Of a DNA stretch of 27,786 bases, positions 1-8,544 are shown one piece after another. Numbering within the stretch: position 1 is the stretch's first letter; each line of letters begins with the position of its first letter. Source of the stretch: a virus; IMG/VR virus record IMGVR_UViG_3300021964_000402, positions 1-27,786 of that record, one strand, 5' to 3'. The translations under genes and the position numbers were made by a program. The notes under the pieces are model-generated. The model ran no database searches. It worked only from the letters and a program-made list of their open reading frames with translations, and was not told where the DNA came from.

Positions 1-44
1 CGATCTATAACATTTCCAATTAATGGTAGTAATGCTTGTATCAT
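1..44 (-). CDS. Holin-like protein, N-terminus only (partial)
   Basis: An ATG at 44 opens a frame that leaves the window after 14 codons (MIQALLPLIGNVID). The start overlaps the stop of the preceding 38-residue ORF in an ATGA arrangement, as in the ORFs before it. The short hydrophobic start followed by a likely Asp resembles the beginning of three-TM holins (the GTA-holin family), and the place after the tail fibres fits a lysis gene. Only 14 residues are visible, so the family is a guess from context and start pattern. Confidence 0.4.
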   Translation of the reverse strand, partial: MIQALLPLIGNVID

Positions 45-157
45 GATTCAGTCCATCCATATAATACACATAGAATTACAGGAGTAACAGGAAGTGCTGC
101 CAATAAAGCTATGGTAACAGTTACAGGTTTTGTTAGAAAAATTTTAAACCAGTGCAT
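41..157 (-). CDS. Small membrane protein, 38 aa (lysis-cassette position)
   Basis: The ORF runs from an ATG at 157 to a TGA at 41-43 and encodes 38 residues: a short basic start (MHWFKIFLTK), then a hydrophobic stretch at about residues 11-33 rich in Val, Leu, Ala and Pro, and a short polar end. That is one predicted membrane segment. Its start lies inside the end of the 23-residue ORF before it, and its end overlaps the next start by ATGA. I do not recognise the family. Its place in a chain of overlapping tiny membrane ORFs after the fibres suggests a lysis role such as holin, antiholin or spanin-like. This is inference from position. Confidence 0.55.
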   Translation of the reverse strand: MHWFKIFLTKPVTVTIALLAALPVTPVILCVLYGWTES

Positions 158-215
158 AGCAGTATGTAAATAATACTATGAGTCCAAAGAATGCAATAAG
201 AGTTTCCTCTGTCAT
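144..215 (-). CDS. Very small membrane peptide, 23 aa
   Basis: The 23-codon frame starts with the ATG at 215, which overlaps the upstream TGA (ATGA), and ends with TAA at 144-146. After an acidic start (MTEE) nearly the whole peptide is hydrophobic (residues 5-23), enough for a single membrane span. It is so short that it would be dismissed alone. The ATGA coupling on its upstream side and the 14-nt overlap with the next ORF make expression plausible. Function is unknown; a lysis or membrane-disturbing peptide is possible. Confidence 0.4.
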   Translation of the reverse strand: MTEETLIAFFGLIVLFTYCYALV

Positions 216-373
216 ATTTTCCAGCCTTGAGATGTGGCCCACAAGTAAACTAAAGCAACTAACATCAAAGCAAAAATACTACGAATAGAGAACTTGCCAA
301 ATTCAGAGAACTTGTCATTCAGCCACTCTTGTAAGCCTTCTTTGATCGCTTGTTTTTGTTCTTCAGGCTTCAT
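212..373 (-). CDS. Small one-TM protein, 53 aa
   Basis: This 53-residue protein starts at an ATG at 373, inside the end of the upstream 55-residue ORF, and ends at 212. The first 30 residues are charged and amphipathic (Lys, Glu and Gln rich). Residues about 31-48 form one hydrophobic segment (IFALMLVALVYLWA), followed by a short polar tail. The layout of a soluble N-terminal part and a single C-terminal membrane anchor resembles small phage membrane proteins near lysis genes. No family is recognised. The two-sided overlap with neighbours supports translation. Confidence 0.6.
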   Translation of the reverse strand: MKPEEQKQAIKEGLQEWLNDKFSEFGKFSIRSIFALMLVALVYLWATSQGWKI

Positions 374-530
374 CTGCTTCTTCTGGTGTATTACCTTCTG
401 CTACCCATTCTAGGTATTCTTGGTAGTCACGATTTGCTTCGTCTGCTGGTATCAAAGCATTATCAGATTTTCTTTTAATATAACTATTAGTTATAGTACC
501 ATCAATATCTCTTAATTGTTTATAGCTCAC
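363..530 (-). CDS. Small acidic protein, 55 aa, after the tail fibre
   Basis: A GTG start at 530 lies 11 bases inside the end of the tail-fibre gene and is preceded by GGGAGGTAGATA, a good ribosome binding site embedded in fibre codons. The 55-residue product ends at a TGA at 363-365. It is soluble and acidic at its C-terminus (EWVAEGNTPEEADEA), with a DYQEYLEWVAEGNTP stretch of a kind seen in small proteins next to phage tail-fibre genes. It could be a fibre chaperone or accessory factor, judged by position only. Reading from GTG rather than an internal start rests on the Shine-Dalgarno. Confidence 0.6.
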   Translation of the reverse strand: MSYKQLRDIDGTITNSYIKRKSDNALIPADEANRDYQEYLEWVAEGNTPEEADEA

Positions 531-1410
531 TATCTACCTCCCACCATCCATATAAATTACAAGCTGCATAAGTTGCTCCAATATTTACATAAAAACTCAA
601 TTTTTCAATATTCATTCTATACGGCGTGCAAGAACCAGCTGTATATGCAATTCCTGACCTTATATAATTCCAGTTTCCATCTCTACTTCCCCTAGCACTA
701 CCACTACAATGTAAAGTTCCTGTAACTCTTTTTGTAACTCTATGATGAATAACTACAACAGTATTATTGCTTGAATCTGATACGCTATAACTATCTGTTG
801 GATTAGCTCCACTTCTTTCATAATACCTCTGACACAAAGCTAACTGCTGTCCGTATTGTAAATGTTCAAATGGTGTTGCTGTAGTGCCTTCTTCTAGCTG
901 TACGTTAGTTAATGTTCCTGTATTAAATTCAACTGTTGCATTAGTTCCACCTGTAAGTGTTCCTGTAACTCCAGAGGCACTATAAGAACCAGCATCTATT
1001 TTCCCTTGAGCTGTACCAGTCCAAGATAAAGTATGAGTGCCACTTTGAATATTTAGACCTTCAACAACTTGCTGTAGTGATCCTGCTGTAATGGTTATAG
1101 TAGTAACATTAGCTGTAGTAGCAAAAGTATAGGTTGCTCCAGCAGCTCCAGCTTTAAATCTGTCATGTCCATAAGCACCTGCTGATAAACTTACTGTTCC
1201 TGTAACACCTCTTTGGTTAATAGCCATATCACCATTGATGATAAGATTTTTACCTGCTTGTGAAGTAATAGGACTGCCACTTGCATTTTGTAATCCGCTA
1301 GAAGTAATTTTAGCTTTGGTTACCCCTGCTGATTGTAGTTCTATCTCACCACTTGTATCAGAGGTTAATTTTAATCCATCACTTGTATCTGCATTAATTA
1401 TTGTAGCCAT
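520..1410 (-). CDS. Tail fibre / receptor-binding-type distal tail protein, 296 aa
   Basis: The start is taken at the ATG at 1410, one base after the stop of the previous fibre gene. The longer frame beginning at 1467 would run back into that gene and adds a sequence unlike the family. The N-terminus (MATIINADTSDGLKLTSDTS) is a widespread beginning of distal tail proteins in aquatic phages. Residues about 54-67 hold the NLIINGDMAINQRG motif, and residues about 190-215 the LEEGTTATPFEHLQYGQQLA motif seen at the edge of jelly-roll tail domains. The middle is Thr/Gly rich. The C-terminal 90 residues (cysteine and aromatic rich) are probably the variable receptor-contacting part. Exact receptor is unknown. 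Confidence 0.75.
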   Translation of the reverse strand: MATIINADTSDGLKLTSDTSGEIELQSAGVTKAKITSSGLQNASGSPITSQAGKNLIINGDMAINQRGVTGTVSLSAGAYGHDRFKAGAAGATYTFATTANVTTITITAGSLQQVVEGLNIQSGTHTLSWTGTAQGKIDAGSYSASGVTGTLTGGTNATVEFNTGTLTNVQLEEGTTATPFEHLQYGQQLALCQRYYERSGANPTDSYSVSDSSNNTVVVIHHRVTKRVTGTLHCSGSARGSRDGNWNYIRSGIAYTAGSCTPYRMNIEKLSFYVNIGATYAACNLYGWWEVDSEL

Positions 1411-1411
1411 A

Positions 1412-3073
1412 TTATAATACCACCCATCGTTGTCCAGAAGGAATAGTGACTGTAGCTCCACTATCAATTGTAATCGGCCCTACACTCATAGCATTTTTCC
1501 CTGTTGTTAATGTATAGCTAGTTGTTACATTAAGTTCATTTTCTTGAAATACTGCATCACCACCAGCACCTGTTGCTCCACCACCTACTGATCCCCATCC
1601 AGCTGATGTATAGCCTTCAAAAGAGTTAAGTGTTGTGTTGTATCTTAAATAACCATTGTTTGGACTACCATCTCTTTGCGCTGTTGTTCCGTTCGGTAGT
1701 TCTGCTGATCCTGTATTAGAAGTTTTTACTACAACTGTTGTGTCATCTAAAGCAACATTTTCCCAAGCACTGCCATTATATACTCGCATATCATTTGATG
1801 TACTGTTAAAATATAATGCGCCTGTAATTAAAGCATCTCCATCATTGTCTGTAGTAGGATCAGACGCCTTAGCACCAAGATATCGATCATCAAAACTATC
1901 AAAACTAGCTGCTGAAGATGCGGCACTTGCGGCAGATGCAGTCGCTGAACTAGCAGATGCGGTAGCTGAACTAGCAGATGCTGTGGCTGATGTTGCAGCG
2001 TTAGTTTCTGAAGTGGCAGCATTTGTTTCTGATGTTGCAGCGTTAGTTGCTGAAGTAGATGCTTCACTTGCTTTTGTTGTCGCAGTTGATGCAGAAGTTG
2101 CTGCATTTGTTTCGCTAGTTGCAGCGTTTGTCGCTGATGTACTCGCACTGGATGCAGAACTAGCTGCGTTAGTTTCTGATGTACCTGCATTGGTTGCTGC
2201 GGTACTAGCAGTAGTTGCACTGGTTGAGGCATTGCTTTCAGATGTTGCTGCATTGGTTTCTGATGTTGATGCTGCACTAGCACTTGCTGCGGCATTAGTC
2301 TCTGCTGTCTCTGCGTTAGTCTCTGCAGTCTCAGCATTAGTTTCTGCTAGCTCGGCTGCTGCCTGTGCTGCTTCAGCTGCAATCCTTGCTGCACCTGCTG
2401 CCGCTGCATCTACCACAATATCCCATTTAGCTGAGTCAGCGTTAGACGATATAGGTAATGAGCCAGAAGATGTATGTGCTACCTGACAGATGTATACGTT
2501 ATCATTCGTTGTATCTTTGATTAAGTCACGCTTGTTATATGCTATGCCTGCTGCCCAATCACCTTTCCAGTCACCAATCAGCTCACCAATAGTTGGGTTG
2601 CCATCATTATCAAACGCTAAGGTTTTGTTTGCTCTTGTTGTATTATCAGGCAACTCCATATTAATGGTAGTAGGGTCTGTGTTTGGCGCACGAAGTGATC
2701 GATTAGATTGTTCTAGGTTTTGTTGGGTAAAGATAGTAAGACTGTCTAACTCATCATTCAGTGATGCAGCAAAGAGTGGGCCACCTGTCGTAAAGTCAGT
2801 AGTCCTTTGTATGGTTCTATCACCAACAATAGTAATACGATCATCAGCATCTGGTGTAGTAGGCACATTAGTACCCACAACAATAGTTACACTACCTGTA
2901 CCATCAGCACTAATAGCAACTGTATAATCAGTCGTTAGTGTTAGCTCTGTATCATTAAAGTATACGGCTAGATCAGTATTAACCAGTATGTTAAACGCAT
3001 AAGCATACGGGCCAGTACCTGCTGAACCAGTATAGACGATACGCCTTGTTGTTGCTGAAATGTCAATTGCCAT
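1412..3073 (-). CDS. Tail fibre protein with T7 gp17-type N-terminal domain, 553 aa
   Basis: Residues 1-125 (ending in LTIFTQQNLEQSNRSLRAP) match the T7 gp17 N-terminal fibre domain that attaches fibres to the tail. Residues about 169-217 (W, Y, P and W spaced as in small carbohydrate-binding modules) follow. Residues about 222-390 are an Ala/Ser/Thr/Asn heptad-like repeat, probably a long three-stranded shaft. Residues 391-441 (FDDRYLGAKASDPTTDNDGD onward) are a spacer common in aquatic phage fibres. The C-terminus ends in a short beta-rich tip (ITIDSGATVTIPSGQRWVVL) typical of phage tail tips. The start has AGAGGA about 9 bases upstream. It is followed one base later by a second fibre gene, so a two-part fibre is likely. 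Confidence 0.85.
   Translation of the reverse strand: MAIDISATTRRIVYTGSAGTGPYAYAFNILVNTDLAVYFNDTELTLTTDYTVAISADGTGSVTIVVGTNVPTTPDADDRITIVGDRTIQRTTDFTTGGPLFAASLNDELDSLTIFTQQNLEQSNRSLRAPNTDPTTINMELPDNTTRANKTLAFDNDGNPTIGELIGDWKGDWAAGIAYNKRDLIKDTTNDNVYICQVAHTSSGSLPISSNADSAKWDIVVDAAAAGAARIAAEAAQAAAELAETNAETAETNAETAETNAAASASAASTSETNAATSESNASTSATTASTAATNAGTSETNAASSASSASTSATNAATSETNAATSASTATTKASEASTSATNAATSETNAATSETNAATSATASASSATASASSATASAASAASSAASFDSFDDRYLGAKASDPTTDNDGDALITGALYFNSTSNDMRVYNGSAWENVALDDTTVVVKTSNTGSAELPNGTTAQRDGSPNNGYLRYNTTLNSFEGYTSAGWGSVGGGATGAGGDAVFQENELNVTTSYTLTTGKNAMSVGPITIDSGATVTIPSGQRWVVL
1904..2410 (-). repeat. Heptad-type Ala/Thr/Ser/Asn codon repeats in fibre shaft
   Basis: About 170 codons of the fibre gene encode reiterated seven-residue units such as SETNAAT and SATASAS. 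The DNA therefore contains many near copies of short 21-base units, with silent differences that limit perfect identity. The repeats open long spurious frames on both strands. Such shafts can change length by recombination between units. Confidence 0.85.
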
Positions 3074-3146
3074 AATTTATAATCCTCTGCCTTATTTTAC
3101 CTACAATATTTATTAAATTCTACTAAATGATATCTCTTATTATTGA

Positions 3147-6100
3147 TTAATATCTAGTTGTTCCTAACACTTCTTCCCTAATTTCTAGCTCATCTTCATA
3201 GTCTTGAATTTCAGGATATATTTCTTTAAGTTTTTCGTAAGCATCACTATATGCTTGTGACATTACTGATTTAAGTTTAGACTGTACATCGCCAACATCA
3301 TATGATGTATCAAATTTAGCTCCCATATCCATAATGTCTGATTGCAATTGACCTCCATTAGTAGCAATTTCAATCCATGTATTATATTGTTCTGCTGTAA
3401 ATTCGTAACCATTCTTTCTAAATGGAGGAACATATACTTCTACATTCCAATCAATTAATGTTTGATAACCCTCTATGTATTTGCCTGTTGATAATTTAAA
3501 AGGACTAAACATTTCGTAAAAGTTTCCTTTTCCAACAGTTACTTCTTGACCTGATAGTGGATCTAATCTTGGTGGTACTTCATTACTATAGTAAGGTAAG
3601 CGTGATTTATATTTTTTGATAGAAGCATCCCAAGGAGTTTCGCCCTCACCAGGTAAGTAAGTATTAACAGTAGGGTCTAAGTATCTTTCTATTGTAGCCT
3701 TGCCACTTTGATATGCCCCAATTGGTGAACCTTGTATAGCAAATTCAGACATTATTTCACCCATTTTTTTAAAAGACCTTAAAATACTTTTTTGATCATC
3801 TCCAGATCCTATAACATTCATTAAATTACCTAACCCATCTAACATAGGCATTTCAGAAAGAATATCATAACCACTCATAACCCCTGCCATAACTACCTCT
3901 TCTGATAATCTTTGATCATGATAACCTTGTGAGCTTGCATAAGAATTAACCATAAAGAACTCGCCTATAGAAGAACCAACACCAAGCAATGTTGAGATAG
4001 GTTGTAAGCCTTGATATGACACATATATCTTTCCTTGACCTTGTGTTACTGTGCCATATGTTCTAAGCTCATTCATTCCTTCTTTATCAAATTTATCTGA
4101 ATCAAATACAAATGAATAAGGTTGCCATCCCGTTGCTTCAAGTGTTTTTCTCATCTTTTGATTTGATGGGCCTGAGCCTGTCATGTGTCCTGCCATAGTT
4201 AAATATCCAAAACCACCCATAACACTTGATCCCATACCTACTTTAGCTAATGCTAAATCTGCTTCTCTGCCACCAGCTTTTATTGCTTTTATAAAACTAG
4301 GTTGTAAAATAGCAGCAGGGGTATGTTTTAAAGCCTCTGTTACTAAATTAGTTGGCGTTCTTACAAAAGGTGCAAACATTTTTAATATAGGGCCTCCACT
4401 CATTAATGCGCCATCATTAATTCTTTTTTGCACAGTAGCCATAAAACCTTCTAAATTCTTAGTAAAAGTCATTTCTTTAGAAAATTCTACTGCTTGCTTT
4501 ATCATATCTTCTGGTGGGTTTTGTACTATATCATCGTAATAGGTTATGCCTTTTGCTCTCGCTTTATCTAATGGCATACCACCCTTAATCAAAGAATCAA
4601 CATAGTCATTTTTCGCCCTACCTGCTAATGCTTTAAATTCTGCAAATCTAGCCAATCCTTTAAAAAATTCATCTTCAGCCATTAATGCTCTACCAGGCAA
4701 TGAAATAAACTTACCATACAGAGACATACCCTTTCTCATTGTTTTGCCAAAGTCTGTATCTCCATAACTTACATTATCAAAAACATTTTGTGCGCCTTCT
4801 AACTCTAATTTACTTTTACTTCCATCTAATGGTGCATTGTTTTTAAAAGCTTTATACCCCAATCTAAAAGAATCTGGCACAGATCCAAAATAATCCATAG
4901 CAAAATTAAATGCTTCATCTACTGGAATAGCTGTTTCTCCTCCTGGTCTTATCCCTCTTCTTATATGACCAATACCTGATGCCATTAATCTTGTAGGTGC
5001 TTGAAATACACCATAAGCTAAATTAGCAGACATATTTTTCATATGTGTTACTGGTGATGAAAGTAATCCATTAATCCATGTTGTTTGCCACATTTTAGTA
5101 AGAATTTCTGCACTTTCCATAACTGATCCAAAACGCATAGATGCCGCTTTACCTTTCTCATTAACAGTATTTAATAATAAAAATTTCTTTGCTCGATCAA
5201 CAGAATTTACACTAGCACCTTGTGCTTCTAGTATTTCTAATTTATCTAAAGTTCCTGTAGCTCCTCTAGCTTCACCAAACATGCGCAATGAACGACCAAT
5301 GTCAGCAGTTCTACCTTCAATCGCTTTAGATAACTCACCCATTAAAGTAAACATTTGATCAAATTTAACTTTCATATTTACAGTTAAAGTGCCATCTGCT
5401 TCTGCTTTAATTATTTTTTTAGCCATTGCATCTGTTTGTGCTGCAACATTAACTTGTGTTAATAACATCTTTCTAACATAGGTAGGATCAGCAACAGTTT
5501 TCTTATTAGGATTTAATATGTTCTTAATAAACTTTTCTGAATATAATTGATTTTGTTGTATATCATATATTTGGTTTGTAGGTTGTTTCTTAATCCAAGC
5601 CTCAGCTCCAGCTTGTGTTTTAAATGTAGAAATAGGTACACCATCTTGAATAATAGAAAAAGTAGGTGTACTTAATTCCTTAGCTAATTCCTTGATAGGC
5701 ATTACTTTTAACTTTGCAGAAAATTGCTCTCCTGAAAAATTAATTAATTGCTTCATGGACTCAGCTCCATTAACATTATCAAGATTAAATACAGGAACTT
5801 TCTTATTTTTTCCACGCTTTGTAATAGGGGCAGGCTTACCTGATGATGGTTGATCCTTTGCTTCTTTAAGCACTTTTTTAACATCTACAGGTTCGTAGGG
5901 AGTAACGATATAATCGCCATCTTTAGGATCAATTTTATCAAATACAGATTTGTTTAATATCTCTCTTTCTGTAAGAGGTTTTTCTTCTTTTACTTTCTTA
6001 CCTTTTGTAAGTGTCTTTAAAATTCCAATTCCAGCAACTTTTTCTTCCTCACCAGTAAATACCGAAGTAGAATCGTCAGGTGCAATATTAACCTCAGTAA

Positions 6101-6218
6101 CAACGCTATCTTGTATTACAGGATTAGGGTTTTCAGGATTAATGTTTTCAGCAGCTTCTTTAACAGCTCTACTGTCTACTACTAATTTGTCTATATCTTG
6201 TTCTAAAGAATCACTCAT
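3147..6218 (-). CDS. Large internal virion / DNA-ejection protein, 1023 aa
   Basis: This is the longest gene of the window and sits between tail-tube genes and fibres, where podoviruses encode their largest internal core (ejection) protein. The first 130 residues are charged and low complexity. The region at residues about 375-415 (GLLSSPVTHMKNMSANLAYG) and another at 650-690 (Gly, Ala and Met rich, weakly hydrophobic) could insert into membrane. The middle part has PGRALMAEDEFFKGLARFAE and MFAPFVRTPTNLVTEALK, stretches I associate with large ejection proteins of environmental podoviruses. I see no transglycosylase catalytic motif. The C-terminal 60 residues are acidic and helical. The role is inferred from size, order and sequence style. 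Confidence 0.65.
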   Translation of the reverse strand: MSDSLEQDIDKLVVDSRAVKEAAENINPENPNPVIQDSVVTEVNIAPDDSTSVFTGEEEKVAGIGILKTLTKGKKVKEEKPLTEREILNKSVFDKIDPKDGDYIVTPYEPVDVKKVLKEAKDQPSSGKPAPITKRGKNKKVPVFNLDNVNGAESMKQLINFSGEQFSAKLKVMPIKELAKELSTPTFSIIQDGVPISTFKTQAGAEAWIKKQPTNQIYDIQQNQLYSEKFIKNILNPNKKTVADPTYVRKMLLTQVNVAAQTDAMAKKIIKAEADGTLTVNMKVKFDQMFTLMGELSKAIEGRTADIGRSLRMFGEARGATGTLDKLEILEAQGASVNSVDRAKKFLLLNTVNEKGKAASMRFGSVMESAEILTKMWQTTWINGLLSSPVTHMKNMSANLAYGVFQAPTRLMASGIGHIRRGIRPGGETAIPVDEAFNFAMDYFGSVPDSFRLGYKAFKNNAPLDGSKSKLELEGAQNVFDNVSYGDTDFGKTMRKGMSLYGKFISLPGRALMAEDEFFKGLARFAEFKALAGRAKNDYVDSLIKGGMPLDKARAKGITYYDDIVQNPPEDMIKQAVEFSKEMTFTKNLEGFMATVQKRINDGALMSGGPILKMFAPFVRTPTNLVTEALKHTPAAILQPSFIKAIKAGGREADLALAKVGMGSSVMGGFGYLTMAGHMTGSGPSNQKMRKTLEATGWQPYSFVFDSDKFDKEGMNELRTYGTVTQGQGKIYVSYQGLQPISTLLGVGSSIGEFFMVNSYASSQGYHDQRLSEEVVMAGVMSGYDILSEMPMLDGLGNLMNVIGSGDDQKSILRSFKKMGEIMSEFAIQGSPIGAYQSGKATIERYLDPTVNTYLPGEGETPWDASIKKYKSRLPYYSNEVPPRLDPLSGQEVTVGKGNFYEMFSPFKLSTGKYIEGYQTLIDWNVEVYVPPFRKNGYEFTAEQYNTWIEIATNGGQLQSDIMDMGAKFDTSYDVGDVQSKLKSVMSQAYSDAYEKLKEIYPEIQDYEDELEIREEVLGTTRY

Positions 6219-6230
6219 TTGCTTTTACCT

Positions 6231-6848
6231 TTATTTTTTTACAGTTTCAACTATTTTTTTTCCGCCTTTAACTAAGGGAATTAATCCTACACCAGGCGTT
6301 CCAACTTGCCCAGCTTGTTCAGCTACCCCTAATACTTTTTTTTTAAGTTCAGAATCAGCCTCGCTTTTAGGATCAAACCCCATTTCAGTCAAATCTTCTC
6401 CAATAGCCTCTGATGTTCTGCCAAGTAATGGAGGTAAGTTTAATGCTTTTATATCATCAAACCCTCTCATAAAGGAATCAAACTTAGAAATTACTTCTTG
6501 TTCAGCTTCAGGGTCTTTAATTTTTTCCATTAATTTATCTATTTGATCTTGAGGTATATTATATAATCCTTTAGCAATACCTAATAAATCTCCAGCTAAA
6601 CCACCAACTTCCATTGCAACGCCTTTACCTACCGCTTGAGGAATTTGTTTGGCAAACTTTTTATCTTCTTCACTCATTAAAGTATTAATAGGAGGAATGC
6701 CATACCCAAGAGAATTTACTGCACCTAAATCAAATAAAGATGGCTGAACGGATGCTCTTGCTTTTTCTTGCAACGCCTCTATGTCTATTACATCATCTTC
6801 ATCAACTGCAAGATTATCTAAATATATTTGATCTAGTTTAGTAGCCAT
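6231..6848 (-). CDS. Putative internal virion protein, 205 aa (unknown)
   Basis: The ATG at 6848 lies 11 bases inside the end of the preceding gene, so the two are translationally linked, and the stop is 12 bases before the large ejection gene. The product has an acidic N-terminus (DNLAVDEDDVIDIEALQEKA), a Gly-rich, mildly hydrophobic section at about residues 72-97 and a C-terminal Gly/Val section ending in a basic tail (VKGGKKIVETVKK). I do not recognise a family. Its position between two predicted internal proteins suggests a component of the ejected core, or an accessory of the 1023-residue protein. Confidence 0.55.
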   Translation of the reverse strand: MATKLDQIYLDNLAVDEDDVIDIEALQEKARASVQPSLFDLGAVNSLGYGIPPINTLMSEEDKKFAKQIPQAVGKGVAMEVGGLAGDLLGIAKGLYNIPQDQIDKLMEKIKDPEAEQEVISKFDSFMRGFDDIKALNLPPLLGRTSEAIGEDLTEMGFDPKSEADSELKKKVLGVAEQAGQVGTPGVGLIPLVKGGKKIVETVKK

Positions 6849-8541
6849 TATTTAAACTCCTTAAATCTTTTAACCTGTTTTTATATCCGTAAAATGTATC
6901 AGTAGGATTTTCTTTAAGTACCTCTTCAATTATAATATCTAATTGTGCATCGCTCATATCTAAAATTTGTTCAACAGTAATATCTTTATATATACTATCA
7001 TTAGGTAATACATTATTAATTTTAGTTTTTGTTAGGTTTTCAACTGTCGCTTTGTCTTTGTCAAAAATTTCTTTGTACAACCCTTTTAACTCACCACCAA
7101 TTAAATCATTTACAATTGTTACTTGATCAACAGGTAATCCTTGTTCTTCTAATGCTCTAACTTTCTCAGCAAATGTTTCTAAAGCTTTACCTAATGGTAT
7201 TTTAATTTGTTCTTTTATGTTTAAATCATTACCTACAACACCCATTTTTCTTTGAATAATAGCGTTACCTACTTTGTACTTATCTTGATTACGATATGCT
7301 TTTCTTAATTCTGCATATTGCTTACTATTTATTTCTTCATCAAAATATAAAATTTCTATTTGGCTTACACCAACACGACCAAGTTTTATTTGGTCTAATG
7401 TATCTTGAAAAGTCTCTACTTGATTAGATGATGGCTCTCCCTCGCTAGGCTGTTTATATATCTTCTCTTTTTGTGTAGGACTATAAAACTTACCTAATGG
7501 TCTTTGTTTATCTATAAACTCTTGTGGCGTTAATCCTGCTGTGTTATCACCAAAATAATCTGTTTCATTTATGTCTACTGCTTCTTCGTTTGCTTTTTTT
7601 GTTTGTTTGTCTAAAGCTTCAGTTAGATCATTCATCTCTTTTTCTTTAGCAATTACTTTTTTTACAATATCTTCTTTGCTTCCTCGTAGACCTCTTACCT
7701 CTAACAAATTATCAAATGTTGTATCAGTACCATCCATAAATTGCATTACAGTATTATCTTCTGCAATTTTAGCAACAATGTAATCCTGTATAATTTCATT
7801 CTCTTTGGTCCATAATTTTACATTTGCTTTTGGATCTCCAAGCTCATTATTAACTCCAATAACATCATTTCTAATGTCCTTAGTTAGAATAGTAGCTTTT
7901 ATAATATCCCCATTTTCAAAAAACTCAGCTTTAAATTCTGAAAGATAATTATTATTAAATAAAGTAGCTTGAGCTTGTTTTCTTTCTAATTCTATTTTTG
8001 CTACTTGCAACTTTGCAGCAGACACGACACCATATCCAATCTTGCTTGCTTGTGCATTAAATTTAACAGCACTTTTTGGATCAATTTGTTTTAATATTTC
8101 ATATGTTGCATCAACATCTGCTTGTAAATTTGTAGCAATACTGTCGGCTTCTGTAGCACTAATAACTTTATCTTTAATACCTGTTTTTGTTATTTCTGCC
8201 TTATTTAAAAAATCAGCTATTGATTCTTGTCTAAACAACTCTGCCTGAACTTTTCTAGCACTGTTTCCAAAAACTGTTCCTTCCTTAGCAAACAAAGCAT
8301 TTACATCTTGGTCTTGCTGAATTGCCCTAGTAATTTGTTCTTTAGTAGGCGAATTTTCTACGCCATATAGTTCGCCTCTTTGTATAGCACTTTGTTCTAA
8401 TTCACCTAATGCCATTTCAGATACTTGATCTAAACGATTTTGTAAACTTTTAGATGCAATTAAAGCTTGCCTAGTATCTGTATCAGTTACAGAAGTTACT
8501 TGAGCTAATCTTGCATCACTTTCATATTGGTCTAATGCCAT
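6838..8541 (-). CDS. Putative internal virion protein, helical, 567 aa
   Basis: The protein is highly charged and predicted helical throughout, with long Lys/Glu/Gln/Asp runs and coiled-coil-like stretches at about residues 175-200 and 290-330, and no cysteine-based or enzyme motif I can recognise. No signal peptide or membrane segment is visible. It lies between the gp14-like 211-residue protein and the 205-residue protein, in the place of T7 gp15-type internal core proteins. By size (T7 gp15 is about 750 residues) and order it is a candidate equivalent, but sequence similarity is not evident by eye. It starts 3 bases downstream of the previous stop. Confidence 0.55.
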   Translation of the reverse strand: MALDQYESDARLAQVTSVTDTDTRQALIASKSLQNRLDQVSEMALGELEQSAIQRGELYGVENSPTKEQITRAIQQDQDVNALFAKEGTVFGNSARKVQAELFRQESIADFLNKAEITKTGIKDKVISATEADSIATNLQADVDATYEILKQIDPKSAVKFNAQASKIGYGVVSAAKLQVAKIELERKQAQATLFNNNYLSEFKAEFFENGDIIKATILTKDIRNDVIGVNNELGDPKANVKLWTKENEIIQDYIVAKIAEDNTVMQFMDGTDTTFDNLLEVRGLRGSKEDIVKKVIAKEKEMNDLTEALDKQTKKANEEAVDINETDYFGDNTAGLTPQEFIDKQRPLGKFYSPTQKEKIYKQPSEGEPSSNQVETFQDTLDQIKLGRVGVSQIEILYFDEEINSKQYAELRKAYRNQDKYKVGNAIIQRKMGVVGNDLNIKEQIKIPLGKALETFAEKVRALEEQGLPVDQVTIVNDLIGGELKGLYKEIFDKDKATVENLTKTKINNVLPNDSIYKDITVEQILDMSDAQLDIIIEEVLKENPTDTFYGYKNRLKDLRSLNNGY

Positions 8542-8544
8542 AAT

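Noticed and set aside
1411-1467. Longer start for the distal fibre gene (MIVELQ...)
   Set aside because: The added 19 codons lie inside the end of the upstream fibre gene in another frame; the ATG at 1410 gives a family-typical N-terminus directly after the stop.
1828-2337. Minus-strand frame rich in Gln/Leu/His in another phase of the fibre repeats
   Set aside because: Shadow frame of the same repeats; the main frame has a recognised T7 gp17 N-terminus and shaft.
1656-2486. Long plus-strand frame (276 codons) opposite the fibre gene
   Set aside because: It is the mirror of the Ala/Ser/Thr heptad codons of the fibre shaft and yields a low-complexity Val/Ala/Asp product; no ribosome binding site or neighbours on that strand support it.
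3147-6218. Lytic transglycosylase domain in the large ejection protein
   Set aside because: I could not see the catalytic Glu-Ser block and the following motifs of soluble lytic transglycosylases in the sequence.
5950-6546. Plus-strand frame of 198 codons across the ejection-protein start
   Set aside because: Antisense to two well-packed leftward genes, with Ser/Phe/Leu-rich content typical of antisense frames.
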